Shown here one piece after another: positions 1 to 8,314 of a stretch of 64,000 bases of DNA (positions are counted from its first letter, which is position 1; each line of letters starts with the position of its first letter). Position numbers and translations under genes: made by a program. The notes beneath the pieces were generated by a model that was not told where the DNA came from, searched no databases, and was given only the letters and a program-made list of their open reading frames with translations. Origin of the DNA: Streptomyces parvulus (GTDB lineage: Bacteria; Actinomycetota; Actinomycetes; Streptomycetales; Streptomycetaceae). Location: the NCBI RefSeq assembly GCF_014648855.1, contig NZ_BMRX01000004.1, positions 1 through 64,000 of the forward strand. Direction: 5' to 3'.

Positions 1-11
1 GGCACCTACGG

Positions 12-110
12 TCTGGTGAGGGTGGCCTCCGCTGCGCTCCGGCCACTCCAGACGCTGCGTGCTCTGAAGGCCGGCCCCGCTACGCGGGCCGGCCAACGGG
101 CCTTCGGCCC
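12..110. repeat. Cluster of three closely spaced palindromes
   Basis: Three hairpin-forming inverted repeats lie within 100 bp. The first has TCTGG at 12-16 and GTGGCC at 22-27, matched by GGCCAC at 41-46 and CCAGA at 48-52. The second pairs GGCCGGCC at 69-76 with GGCCGGCC at 87-94 around a CGC-TAC-GCG core. The third is GGGCC-TTC-GGCCC at about 98-110. Stacked palindromes with short pyrimidine-purine loops are known from ends and non-coding regions of linear Streptomyces replicons, but ordinary terminators look similar. No gene is visible upstream of 147. Confidence 0.5.
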
Positions 111-146
111 GGGCGGTGAGGAGAGGGGATGCTGGGCTGGGCGGTT

Positions 147-557
147 TTACTCGGGCTGGGTCACCGTGAGAGCCCAGCGGACACTGTCATTCGAGGCGTC
201 AACGCCCACGGTGAAAGAACCCCGCTGCACTACCCCGGAATCCATGGTCACAGAGCCCACACCCGTGCTGACTGCGGGGCAGTCCACCGAAAACTCAGCC
301 ACGCGTGCCTGCTGCGATTCCATCGTCACCGCCACACTGCCTCCGCCTTCACAGGCCACCGTGAGCACGGTCGGCAGCCCTTCCCATACCCCACCGGACG
401 CGACCCCGCCGTCACCCGTCCACTCCGGCACCCACACCAAACCCTCAGGCCCGGGATGAGGAAGAAGACCACTATCCGCCGCGGCCGGCATCACTCCTGC
501 ACCCACCGCCCCGAAAACCGCCAACAACGTCACTGCTACGGTCCTACGCGCACTCAT
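147..557 (-). CDS. Small exported protein of unknown function
   Basis: A 136-residue protein. The ATG at 557 is chosen over the longer frame because AGGAGGGG lies just upstream on the minus strand and the protein then begins with a clean Sec signal peptide (basic MSARR, hydrophobic stretch, cleavage after MPAAA near residue 28). The mature part is about 108 residues, rich in Gly, Val and Ser, with two cysteines and no recognisable catalytic motif. It is probably a secreted small beta-rich protein of the kind common in Streptomyces. No neighbour suggests a role. Confidence 0.7.
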   Translation of the reverse strand: MSARRTVAVTLLAVFGAVGAGVMPAAADSGLLPHPGPEGLVWVPEWTGDGGVASGGVWEGLPTVLTVACEGGGSVAVTMESQQARVAEFSVDCPAVSTGVGSVTMDSGVVQRGSFTVGVDASNDSVRWALTVTQPE

Positions 558-801
558 CACGCCTGCCCCTCCTGATGGTCTGTCACGGCCAAGGCAGTGT
601 GACCCGCGGGAAGACCGGCACGCATGAGTACAACGACTCAAGCCATCCAGAGCGCCATACGCTACCGGCCCGCTTGCCCGTGAACTGCGCATCGATGAGC
701 CACGTTGCGCCCTGGATGGGGTACATGAGTAATCCGCCGTGCCCATCGGCCCTGACCGGGGCCTTGCCCACCGTCAGCCGACCTTGCCCAAGCCCCAGAC
801 A

Positions 802-1062
802 CTAGTGCCCGGGGCGCATCACTTCTTCCTCCTGGCGGTGACGGCGGAGGGTCCGCAGCGTGCCGAGGAAGAACAGACAGAACATGACTGCACACGCGGC
901 CGCCTTCACGATCTCCGCCCTGCTCTCGTCACCCGTGATCGTGTCGATCAGCAGCAGGCACCACAGCACCGTGAACCCTCCGTGAAACCAGCGGCCGAAT
1001 CGGAGGATTCTCACTGGTCGGGCCGGGAGCGGGTACTGGCTTCGCCACTGGAACGGACTCAT
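802..1062 (-). CDS. Small hypothetical membrane protein
   Basis: An 86-residue frame with two likely membrane segments (about residues 28-43 and 52-70) and a basic C-terminus (RRHRQEEE). The ribosome binding site before the ATG at 1062 is weak, so the start and even the reality of the gene are uncertain. Composition and hydrophobic pattern look like a genuine small membrane protein rather than a shadow frame. No family is recognised. Confidence 0.45.
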   Translation of the reverse strand: MSPFQWRSQYPLPARPVRILRFGRWFHGGFTVLWCLLLIDTITGDESRAEIVKAAACAVMFCLFFLGTLRTLRRHRQEEEVMRPGH

Positions 1063-1224
1063 GAACGTCGGCTACCCGCCAACAGTCCACTCCCACCCCT
1101 CCCCCGCCTCTCACTTCCTATCCACATCAAATGATGCATCATGTAGTTATGGAAAAATCGGGCCACTCTCCCTGGATAAGATCGGTGAAATCGTGGAACC
1201 GGGCGGAAGGGAAACGAGGAACCC

Positions 1225-1561
1225 ATGGACTCCTACGCGCTGGAGGCGACCTCCGAGACATGGACGCCCGCGCATAAAGCCGTGGAGACGAGCGACTACG
1301 AGACACTCTCCACCCTCCCGGACTCAGGGACCGATCCGGACGAAGTGTGCTTCGGACACACACTGCTGGCCTACGGAGGCCCGCGCGGGAACACCGGCCG
1401 AAGTGGTGCAGGCCGTCACGGCCGTGCTCAAAGCACTGTGGCGTGGTGGCTTCAAGGCCGTAGCCGCCTGTGACTACGAGGACGAGCTGCCCGCACACGG
1501 AGGGAGATCGACAGGTACCGCTCCCCGACTCTGGGACGTCCCTAGCCTCACGGGGGCGTAG
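1225..1561 (+). pseudogene. Broken ankyrin-like gene fragment
   Basis: The frame starting at 1225 reads as the N-terminus of an ankyrin-repeat type protein (AHKAVETSDYETLSTL...SGTDPDEVCFGHTLL), then loses sense near 1365. Another forward frame takes over at about 1385-1530 with a coherent stretch (EVVQAVTAVLKALWRGGFKAVAACDYEDEL). No single frame covers both parts, so at least one frameshift or deletion is present. An IS remnant lies just downstream, which fits a decayed segment. Confidence 0.45.
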
Positions 1562-1710
1562 TTACGGAAGCTGATGTCACCCGGGAAAGAAGAGGATGAC
1601 TTACGTGATCAGCCTCCGGGAACACCAGGTGACCCAGAAGACAGCCATTCGGGAATGGGTTAAGAGGCCCTCTCACCTGGTGTGAAGTCTGTACGGCATG
1701 ATGCCCGTCG
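1562..1710. other. Non-coding stretch with a long-range hairpin
   Basis: No credible gene. ACACCAGGTGA at 1622-1632 is the exact inverted match of TCACCTGGTGT at 1673-1683, and a smaller hairpin (CCATTC/GAATGG) sits in the loop. This may be an IS-derived end or a structured transcript; nothing decides between them. Confidence 0.4.
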
Positions 1711-1840
1711 TGGGCGCTGTCCGTCGTAGCGGCTGGTTCTGACGAACTCTGGGGACCGGTCGCCCCGTTGTTGCGGTCGTTCACCGCTTGTCCGCAGGGC
1801 GGTGGACCAACTGCGTCTACTGTTGCGGGCCGGCGGGGTT
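1711..1840 (+). pseudogene. IS5-family transposase N-terminal remnant
   Basis: Translating in the frame containing GAC at 1741 gives AGSDELWGPVAPLLRSFTA followed by CPQGGG. This is the characteristic beginning of Streptomyces IS5-type transposases (DELW...APLLP...RPQGGG). It has no proper start (an in-frame TGA lies upstream), sense is lost after about 1840, and nothing of the DDE catalytic domain follows. It is an old truncated insertion sequence. Confidence 0.5.
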
Positions 1841-1943
1841 CCTCTCGTCCCCTTGGTATCCCTTCGGTGAGTGGTCGGCCGCGCAGAGTTCGGGCACGGG
1901 CGGCTTGCGCGAAGAAGCACGCGCCCAAGTCCCCACCCACAGT

Positions 1944-1959
1944 TGAGTATGCGTACTCA
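1944..1959. promoter_or_regulatory. Perfect inverted repeat TGAGTA-N4-TACTCA upstream of the DUF5707 gene
   Basis: TGAGTA (1944-1949) and TACTCA (1954-1959) form a perfect 6-bp inverted repeat with a TGCG spacer, 90 bp before the start at 2049. Its symmetry and position suggest an operator for a dimeric regulator. The regulator is not identifiable from this window. Confidence 0.5.
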
Positions 1960-2048
1960 CGGCTGGGCTGCTCCGCGCGGTGATCATTGATGCAGCGGCG
2001 CGGCCAAGCGCGCCGCTGAAGTTTGAGACGATCACGGGGAGAACTGAC

Positions 2049-2495
2049 ATGTCTCGACGCATCATCCTGGGCTCGGCCGCCGCGCTCGTCGTCCTCGGCG
2101 GTGGCGGAGCGTTCGCCCTGGCCCACGCAGGGGAGCAGCCGCCGGCCCTGAACAACAGCACCGCCCGCTATACGGCCCCGGCCGGAGACCGCGAGGGCTC
2201 CTTCACCTTCACGACCGACGTCACGGCGGCCTCCGGCGTCAAGAGCCTCAAGGTACTGGCCTGGCCCGCGGACTCTCCCGTCCTCGCGAAGAACCCGCTG
2301 ACCCAGAAGGAACTGGCCGCCGTGGAGTCGGCCACCTGCAAGCCCACCGGTGACGACACCGCCCACTGCACCTACAGGGTCACGGTGACCGCTGCCGAGT
2401 CCGCCAAGGGCCGCTGGCACGTCGCCACCCTCGCCACGGCGGACAACGGCGACACCTCCTTCAACGACAAAACCGCCACCTTCACCGTGGACTGA
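2049..2495 (+). CDS. Exported DUF5707-type protein
   Basis: A 148-residue protein matching the DUF5707 pattern of Streptomyces: an N-terminal signal/anchor (SRRIILGSAAALVVLGGGG), then a beta-rich domain with the run GVKSLKVLAWP, a two-cysteine segment (ATCKPTGDDTAHCTYRV) and a final TATFTVD. The ATG at 2049 follows GGGGAGAA and is preferred to the in-frame ATG at 1980, which has no RBS. The two cysteines probably form a disulfide outside the cell. The function of the family is not established. The palindrome at 1944 may be its operator. Confidence 0.8.
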   Translation: MSRRIILGSAAALVVLGGGGAFALAHAGEQPPALNNSTARYTAPAGDREGSFTFTTDVTAASGVKSLKVLAWPADSPVLAKNPLTQKELAAVESATCKPTGDDTAHCTYRVTVTAAESAKGRWHVATLATADNGDTSFNDKTATFTVD

Positions 2496-2665
2496 GCCTG
2501 TTCAAAGTCCAAGGCGAGCATGGCCGACGGAATCTCCGAATACGGCACGGCCTTGTGCCTGCCCGGGAGGGAACGATGACCAGGCGGGGGCCGGCCCGAC
2601 TACCTGGCGGTGGCCTGTCGTCTGAGCAGTAGAGCAGTTCACTGTCAGGCTGTCCGCCGGGCTGT

Positions 2666-3628
2666 TCAGAGCGTTCCGAGTGCCTTGCTGAGAACGTGGA
2701 TGGTCTGCTCGATGGCTGCGGTGGCGGCCCGGGTGGAGCGGACGGGGTTGAGCATCATGAAGTCGTGAATGATGCCGTTGTAGCGAATGCTGGTCGTGGG
2801 CACACCGGCCCGGGTCAGCTTGGCGGCGTAGGCTTCGCCTTCGTCGCGCAGTACGTCGTTCTGGTCGACGATGATGAATGCTGGCGGCAGTCCGCGCAGT
2901 TCGTCGATACTCGCCCGCAGCGGCGAGGCGGTGATTTCCTTGCGCTGAGGGCCGTCGTCGGGAATGTAGGCGTTCCAGAACCACTCCATGGCCTCGGCGC
3001 GCAGGAAGGGCCCTTCGGCGAACGTTCGGTAGCTGTCGGTGTCCTGTGCCGCGTCGGTGACGGGATAGAACAGCGACTGCTGGACGAAGGACACGTCGCC
3101 GCGCTGCTTCGCCATGATGGCCACCGCGGCGCTCATGTTGCCGCCGACCAAGTCACCGGCGACGGCCATCCTGCTCGTGTCCAGTCCGTCGTCGACGCCA
3201 TGCTCGGTGAGCCACTGGGCAGTTGCGTAGGCCTGCTCGATCGCGACCGGGTAGCGGGCTTCGGGCGAGCGGTCGTACTCGACGAAGGCGACCGCCGCGC
3301 GGGTGCCCGCACACAGTTCACGGATGAGCCGGTCATGGGTGTTTGAGTTGCCCAGAATCCAGCCTCCCCCGTGAATGTAGAGAATGACGGGGAGCGGGCC
3401 TGATGCGCCGAGCGGCTTGAGAAGACGTACCCGGACGTCGCCCACTGCTGCCGGCACGGTGAACCAGGTGTCCTCACCTACCTCCGCCTTCTCGATGGCG
3501 GCGGCCTGGATGTCATCGAGGACCTTGCGGGCACCTTCCGGACCGAGGTCGTACAGGTAGGGCGGGTTCGCGGTGGCGTCTGCGATCTCCTGGGCTTCGG
3601 GTTCGAGGACGTAGTCGGTCATCGTCAT
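2666..3628 (-). CDS. Alpha/beta hydrolase (HSL/acetyl-esterase type) with the nucleophile serine replaced
   Basis: A 320-residue hormone-sensitive-lipase type hydrolase. The oxyanion HGGGW motif is at 86-90, the acid Asp in VDQND at about 258 and the His in IIHDF at 288. The nucleophile elbow should read GDSxGGN but reads GDLVGGN: residue 160 is Leu, codon TTG at 3149-3151 on the minus strand, one base from TCG (Ser). As written the enzyme should be inactive as an esterase. The start at 3628 follows AGGAAGGGAA. The divergently placed SDR at 4631 and the regulator at 4515 are likely partners. The change may be real decay, a repurposed protein or a sequence error. Confidence 0.85.
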   Translation of the reverse strand: MTMTDYVLEPEAQEIADATANPPYLYDLGPEGARKVLDDIQAAAIEKAEVGEDTWFTVPAAVGDVRVRLLKPLGASGPLPVILYIHGGGWILGNSNTHDRLIRELCAGTRAAVAFVEYDRSPEARYPVAIEQAYATAQWLTEHGVDDGLDTSRMAVAGDLVGGNMSAAVAIMAKQRGDVSFVQQSLFYPVTDAAQDTDSYRTFAEGPFLRAEAMEWFWNAYIPDDGPQRKEITASPLRASIDELRGLPPAFIIVDQNDVLRDEGEAYAAKLTRAGVPTTSIRYNGIIHDFMMLNPVRSTRAATAAIEQTIHVLSKALGTL

Positions 3629-3681
3629 TTCCCTTCCTAGGCACGCGGGGGCATGTGGTGGCTCCCGGTGCGGGTTCAGGT

Positions 3682-4515
3682 TCAGGGGTGGGGTCTGCTG
3701 GTGAGGCCGAGCAAGGTGAGCCGCTCCGCGGTCGCGGTGCCGGCAACAGGTGAGAACAGGGCCAGGATCTGGGTGCGGTCCTCGTCGAGGAGCGACTGGC
3801 AGTCCAGCTCGAGCAGGCCGACCTCGGGATGCAGGATGCGTTTGCGACGGCGCCGGATCACGGCCACGTCGTGCAGGTCCCACAGGGCGGCGAACTCGGG
3901 GCTTTCGCGGCGCAGCCTGTCTACGAGGGCACGGGCGGGTGCGTCATCGCGGCGGGCGACGGCGGCCCGCAAGTCCGCGGCCAAGGCGCGTGACTCCTTG
4001 CCGTGGTCCTCGACCGGGTAGCCACAGCGCGTGCTGGGGTCGGTGAACCAGCGGTAGATGACGCTCGCCTCGGGACCCGTGTGCCCGGTGAGGTCGCCGA
4101 ACACGGCGCGCGCGAGGTGGTTCTGGGCGAGGGTGTCGCCGAGGTCGGTCATCACCTGGGCGGGCACGTCTTGGAGTCGGTTGAGTACGGCCAGTAGTGT
4201 CGGGGCGACGTGCCGGTCACCGCGGCGGCGATCCGGCGCGGTGAGGCCGGCCAGCCGGTAGAGGTGGTCGCGTTCGTCCAGGCTCAGCCGCAGGGCACGG
4301 GTCAGCGCGCGCAGCACCGCCTCCGACGGCGTCGCCGTGGCCCGCTGCTGTTCGAGGCGGGTGTAGTAGTCCGTCGAGATGCCAGCGAGTTCGGCCACCT
4401 CTTCCCGGCGTAGCCCGGGGGTGCGCCGCCGCCCGGCAGCGGTGAGACCGGCATCAGCGGGGCTGAGCGCCTCGCGTCGGATGCGGAGGAACTGGGCGAT
4501 TTGCTGGGTGTCCAC
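3682..4515 (-). CDS. XRE-type regulator with MmyB-like ligand domain
   Basis: A 277-residue helix-turn-helix regulator. The N-terminal HTH (about residues 8-80) contains the hallmark TPGLRREEVAELAGIS...YYTRLEQ, and the C-terminal 180 residues match the MmyB-like ligand-binding domain (DVPAQVMTDLGDTLAQN, later GLLELDCQSLLDEDRTQ). In Streptomyces such regulators usually control an adjacent divergent SDR or oxidoreductase. Here the SDR at 4631 is divergent with about 115 bp between, and the hydrolase at 2666 lies downstream on the same strand, so both are plausible targets. Confidence 0.88.
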   Translation of the reverse strand: MDTQQIAQFLRIRREALSPADAGLTAAGRRRTPGLRREEVAELAGISTDYYTRLEQQRATATPSEAVLRALTRALRLSLDERDHLYRLAGLTAPDRRRGDRHVAPTLLAVLNRLQDVPAQVMTDLGDTLAQNHLARAVFGDLTGHTGPEASVIYRWFTDPSTRCGYPVEDHGKESRALAADLRAAVARRDDAPARALVDRLRRESPEFAALWDLHDVAVIRRRRKRILHPEVGLLELDCQSLLDEDRTQILALFSPVAGTATAERLTLLGLTSRPHP

Positions 4516-4630
4516 AACAGCAAGTCTGCGCGTCCCCCTCCGCGCTAGCCAGGGACGACCTCACTCTGCCTACGGCCTGCCCGGTCTCCGAAGCTGGCAC
4601 TACCTCCCTCTCACCTACGGAGAAAATCTC

Positions 4631-5476
4631 ATGTCTACTGTGCGTACATGGTTCATCACCGGCGCCTCCCGGGGGCTGGGCGCCCTCTGGTCCGAGGCAG
4701 TCCTCGCCCACGGCGACCGAGTCGTGGCCACCGCCCGCGACGCGTCGGTGTTCGGGCCGCTCGCCGAGCGCTACGGCAGCCGGGTGCTGCCGCTGGACCT
4801 CGATGTCACCGACCGGTCCGCCGTCGACGCCGCGGTCGAAGAGGCCGAACGGAAGTTCGGTGGCATCGACATCTTGGTCAACAATGCCGGTCACATGCTT
4901 CACGGCACCGTTGAAGAGGTCGGCGCCGAGCAGGCGCGGACACAGATGGACGTCAACTTCTTCGGCGCGTTGTGGACCACTCGGGCCGTGCTGCCCGGCA
5001 TGCGCGAGCGTCGCTCGGGCCGGATCCTCCAGGTCTCCTCGATCGGCGGGCTCGTCGCCTACCCGGCGCTGGGCATCTACCAGGCGTCCAAGTGGGCGCT
5101 GGAGGCCATGAGCCAGTCCCTGGCCGCCGAGGTCGAGGTCTACGGTATCCACGTCACCCTGATCGAGCCGATCATGTTCCCCACCGGCTTGGCCGAAGCC
5201 TCCCCGCAGTCACAGCCCCACCCCGCCTACGCACACGCCCGCGAGGCTCTGTTCGCTGGAGCGGCCGCGAGCGGGTTCACGCCCGGCGACCCGGCCGCGA
5301 CGTCGGCGGCGCTGCTGGCGCTGGCCGACGCTCCCCACCCGCCACTGCGAGTGCTGTTCGGCACGGGCGGCATCGACGCACTGCGAACCGAGTTCGCCGG
5401 CCGACTTGCCGGCCTGGAGGAATGGGACCACATCTCACGACTCGCCCAGGGCAGCCTCGACCCGACGGGGAAGTGA
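4631..5476 (+). CDS. SDR-family NAD(P)-dependent oxidoreductase
   Basis: A 281-residue classical short-chain dehydrogenase. The cofactor motif TGASRGLG is at 10-17, NNAG at 84-87, the catalytic Ser around 136-137, and Tyr150 and Lys154 in YQASK. The C-terminal half (IEPIMFPTG and later VLFGTGG) is typical of the Streptomyces group often controlled by MmyB-like regulators. The ATG at 4631 matches the start of the domain and follows the short leader GGAGAAAATCTC. The substrate is unknown. Confidence 0.9.
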   Translation: MSTVRTWFITGASRGLGALWSEAVLAHGDRVVATARDASVFGPLAERYGSRVLPLDLDVTDRSAVDAAVEEAERKFGGIDILVNNAGHMLHGTVEEVGAEQARTQMDVNFFGALWTTRAVLPGMRERRSGRILQVSSIGGLVAYPALGIYQASKWALEAMSQSLAAEVEVYGIHVTLIEPIMFPTGLAEASPQSQPHPAYAHAREALFAGAAASGFTPGDPAATSAALLALADAPHPPLRVLFGTGGIDALRTEFAGRLAGLEEWDHISRLAQGSLDPTGK

Positions 5477-5909
5477 TGGTCCTAGGTGGTGGGGCGGTGC
5501 CGTCGTTGCCCTGTCCCATCGCCCTGCGGCCGAGCGCCGGCATCTGCGTGATGCAGTCCCCGACGGCGCCGCCTCGGCCGCCGACCTTGGCGGGGTCGAC
5601 GGCGACCGCGGAGGTCTTGTACTGCGATCTCAGTCACAGCCCTTCGACGTGACACTCGCCATCGACCTGCGCCTGCCGGACCTCGCAGACGTACCGGCCG
5701 ACGACCTCATCGAACGCTGGGAGGTCGACCCGGCCCTGGACTCGGACGACATCTGACGACGCCAGCCCGACGTCGGGGTGCCGCTGCCGCTACGCGTCGG
5801 CCCGCTGTTGAGGGAGGGAAGCCCAGCTTTTCCCGCAACACGTTGAAGGTTCTTTAACGACGTCCCCCGCGAGGTCCAGTAGATGACGCCCCCCGACGTC
5901 TTCGGACGG
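5477..5909. other. Intergenic region with possible gene debris
   Basis: About 430 bp without a convincing gene. One forward frame ending at 5756 gives a short sensible tail (LRLPDLADVPADDLIERW, ending in DSDDI) that looks like the C-terminus of some protein, but no start or upstream domain belongs to it. It may be a fragment left by a deletion. No clear terminator for the SDR or the sigma gene is visible. Confidence 0.35.
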
Positions 5910-6806
5910 TCAGCGCGAAGCGAGCGGTGTCTCGGACTCGACGCGGGTGAGCTTGTCGGGATTGCGGACGTAGTAGAGGCCGGTGACGCGGCCGTCCTCC
6001 ACGCGGAAGGCCAGCACCCCGTCGATGACGCCGTCGAGGCGCAGCACGAGTGCGGGGTTTCCGTTGACGGTCGTGGTGTCGCTGGTGAAGTTGCCGCCGG
6101 CCTTGCCGAGACTGCCCGCCATGTAGCGCAGCACCTTGTCGGCACCTTCGACCGGCTTCAGGGCCGCCAGCTTGAGGCCGCCGCCGTCGCTGACGAAGAC
6201 GACATCCGGCGCGAGGACGTCCAGGAGCGCTTGTACGTCCCCCGTCTCCAGGGCGGATCGGAAGGAGTCCAGGGCCGCCTTGGCCTGCTGTGGGGAGGCC
6301 GGTGTCCGGGGCCGGCGGGCGTCCACGTGTCGGCGGGCACGGTAGGCGATCTGGCGGGCGGCGGCGGGGGTCTTGCCGATCGCGGCGGCGATGTCCTCGT
6401 ATCCGAAGTCGAAGACCTCGTGCAGTACGAAGACGGCGCGTTCCGTCGGTGAGAGCGTCTCCAGGACGTAAAGGAGTGCCAGCGACAGGTTCTCGGAGAG
6501 TTCCGCGTCTTCGGCCACGTCGGGTGAGGTGAGGAGGGGCTCCGGCAGCCAGGGGCCGACGTAGTTCTCCTTGCGCCGTTTGACGGTGCGCAGCCGGTTG
6601 AGGGCCTGGCGCGTGGTGATGCGTACCAGGTAGGCGCGCGGGTCCCGGATCTGGTCCGGAGCCACCTTGACCCAGCGCAGCCAGGTCTCCTGAAGGACGT
6701 CCTCGGCGTCCGCCGCTGAACCGATCATCTCGTAGGCGACGGTGAACAGCAGGTCGCGATGGGCGACGAAGCTCTCCGTCGCGGGGTCGTGTACCGGGTC
6801 GTTCAT
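5910..6806 (-). CDS. sigJ: ECF41-family RNA polymerase sigma factor (SigJ-like)
   Basis: A 298-residue ECF sigma factor. Region 2 is around residues 10-80 (EDVLQETWLRW) and region 4 around 100-165 (LSPTERAVFVLHEVF...EDIA). A C-terminal SnoaL-like domain (about 175-290) replaces an anti-sigma factor. Three hallmarks of ECF41 are visible: WLPEP at 86-90, DGGG at 207-210 and NPDKL at 282-286. In this family the fused domain controls sigma activity. It lies downstream of the FAD oxidoreductase at 6912-8069, the usual partner class. The gene symbol reflects family resemblance only. Confidence 0.92.
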   Translation of the reverse strand: MNDPVHDPATESFVAHRDLLFTVAYEMIGSAADAEDVLQETWLRWVKVAPDQIRDPRAYLVRITTRQALNRLRTVKRRKENYVGPWLPEPLLTSPDVAEDAELSENLSLALLYVLETLSPTERAVFVLHEVFDFGYEDIAAAIGKTPAAARQIAYRARRHVDARRPRTPASPQQAKAALDSFRSALETGDVQALLDVLAPDVVFVSDGGGLKLAALKPVEGADKVLRYMAGSLGKAGGNFTSDTTTVNGNPALVLRLDGVIDGVLAFRVEDGRVTGLYYVRNPDKLTRVESETPLASR

Positions 6807-6911
6807 GGGGTGTGCTGCCTCTCGGGGCCGGCTGATTCGGCGCGAGCAGGCGCCGTGGTGCGGGTGCCGGGTCCTGGCCCGGTCAGGTCTTGGGGTCCGG
6901 GATGAAGAGGG

Positions 6912-8069
6912 CTAGGGCGTTGTGACACTTTCGGCGCCGGCGGCGCGTGGCGCGCTCGACGTCGCTCTGCGGGCCCCGGTCACCAGCTGGCGGACGGTGG
7001 ACCTGCACACGATCTCCTTGATGCCTGCTCCCGGCCGTCCGCTGACGTGAAGGGCGTTGACCCGGTCGTCCGGGTAGGAGAACTGGGTGACGCCCTCCGT
7101 ACGGCCGAGGCTGAGGCACTGCCCGGCGAACAGCACCCGAACCGGGGAGGGCGACTTCCCCGCGATGCGGCGCAGGACGGTGGTCGCCGCTCCCGGGCCC
7201 AGCTGTACAGCTGCCTGGCAGCTCATCCGGAACGGTCGGCCGACGATCGCCGCTGCGTCTCCTGCGGCGACCACGTGCACGTCGTCGACGCTTGTCAGCG
7301 TGGCGTCGGTGAGCAGCCGTCCCTCCGGGTCGGTGCTCAGCCCGCTGCGGGCGGCCAGGTCGGGGATGCGGAAGCCCGCGGTCCAGATGGTTGTCGTGCT
7401 GGGCACGTCGCGTCCGTCCTCAAGCCGAACGGCGTCCGCCGTCACCGCGGTCACGCGGGTGCCGGGGCCTTCGAGCACGGTAACGCCGAGGGCTGCGAGC
7501 CGACGGGCGGCCGGACGGCGGACCCGGGCGTGCAGAGAGGGTCCGAACACGCCGCCGCAGACCAGCGTGACCGGGTGCCCCTCCTCCGCCAGCTCGGCGG
7601 CGGTCTCCAGACCGGTCGGGCCGGAGCCGACCACGGTCACCGGAGCTTGCGCGGGCGCCGCGGCCAGCGCGGACCGCAGCCGACGGGCCGCTTCGAGATC
7701 CGAGACGGAATGGGCGAACTCCGACGCCCCCGGCACCCCGGGATCGGAGGCTCCGCTGCCCACCGCGTACACCAGGTAGTCGTACGGCAGCGGGGCCCCG
7801 CCCGCCAGCAGCACGCGGTGCTCCTCCGCGTCGATGCGAGTCACCTCGTCGACCACGAGCCGGACGTCGCCGCCCAGGACCTCGTCGTAGCCGACGACCG
7901 CGTCGTCGGAACCCGTCAGCAGCTGGTGCAGACGGATCCGCTCGACGAAGTCTGCCCGCCGGTTGATCAGCGTCACCGCCACCCCGTCGCGTCGCGCCAG
8001 CCGGTTGGCCGCGCTCACGCCACCGTATCCGCCGCCGACTACGACCACCCGTACGTTCCCGCTCATCAT
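6912..8069 (-). CDS. NAD(P)/FAD-dependent oxidoreductase (NDH-2-like), ECF41 partner
   Basis: A 385-residue pyridine-nucleotide-disulfide oxidoreductase. The FAD-binding GGGYGG is at 12-17, a second nucleotide motif VVGSGPTG around residues 150-160, and the FAD motif VHVVAAGDAAA near 295. The ATG at 8069 follows GAGGGAGAC; a second ATG is at 8066. It is transcribed toward the ECF41 sigma gene with about 105 bp between them. Such oxidoreductases are among the conserved genomic partners and targets of ECF41 sigmas, so it is probably sigma-dependent. The substrate is unknown (quinone or small electrophile). Confidence 0.88.
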   Translation of the reverse strand: MMSGNVRVVVVGGGYGGVSAANRLARRDGVAVTLINRRADFVERIRLHQLLTGSDDAVVGYDEVLGGDVRLVVDEVTRIDAEEHRVLLAGGAPLPYDYLVYAVGSGASDPGVPGASEFAHSVSDLEAARRLRSALAAAPAQAPVTVVGSGPTGLETAAELAEEGHPVTLVCGGVFGPSLHARVRRPAARRLAALGVTVLEGPGTRVTAVTADAVRLEDGRDVPSTTTIWTAGFRIPDLAARSGLSTDPEGRLLTDATLTSVDDVHVVAAGDAAAIVGRPFRMSCQAAVQLGPGAATTVLRRIAGKSPSPVRVLFAGQCLSLGRTEGVTQFSYPDDRVNALHVSGRPGAGIKEIVCRSTVRQLVTGARRATSSAPRAAGAESVTTP

Positions 8070-8314
8070 GTCTCCCTCGGTTGTGGACTCGGCATGGAGA
8101 CACCGGCCGGGGCGGGGGCATAACAAAGTGCAGATGAGGCGTCGTGCACATGCTTCACGGAGGCCGATTCGTAGGAGGCTGCCGCGCCCTGCCGGCCCCT
8201 GGGCAGCCGGAGCGCCGCCACACGGCTGTTCGTCCAGCTCGGCGACTGCGGACTCCTCCCCGCTACCCGTGTCCCACCGACCGTGCGGGGTCCACCCATG
8301 TCACCGAGGCTGGG

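Noticed and set aside
1225..1561. Calling the ankyrin-like stretch an intact gene
   Set aside because: Sense passes from one frame to another within the region and no single frame is complete.
4379..4630. N-terminal extension of the SDR by about 84 residues
   Set aside because: The extension overlaps the divergent regulator and lacks any SDR similarity; ATG 4631 fits the family start.
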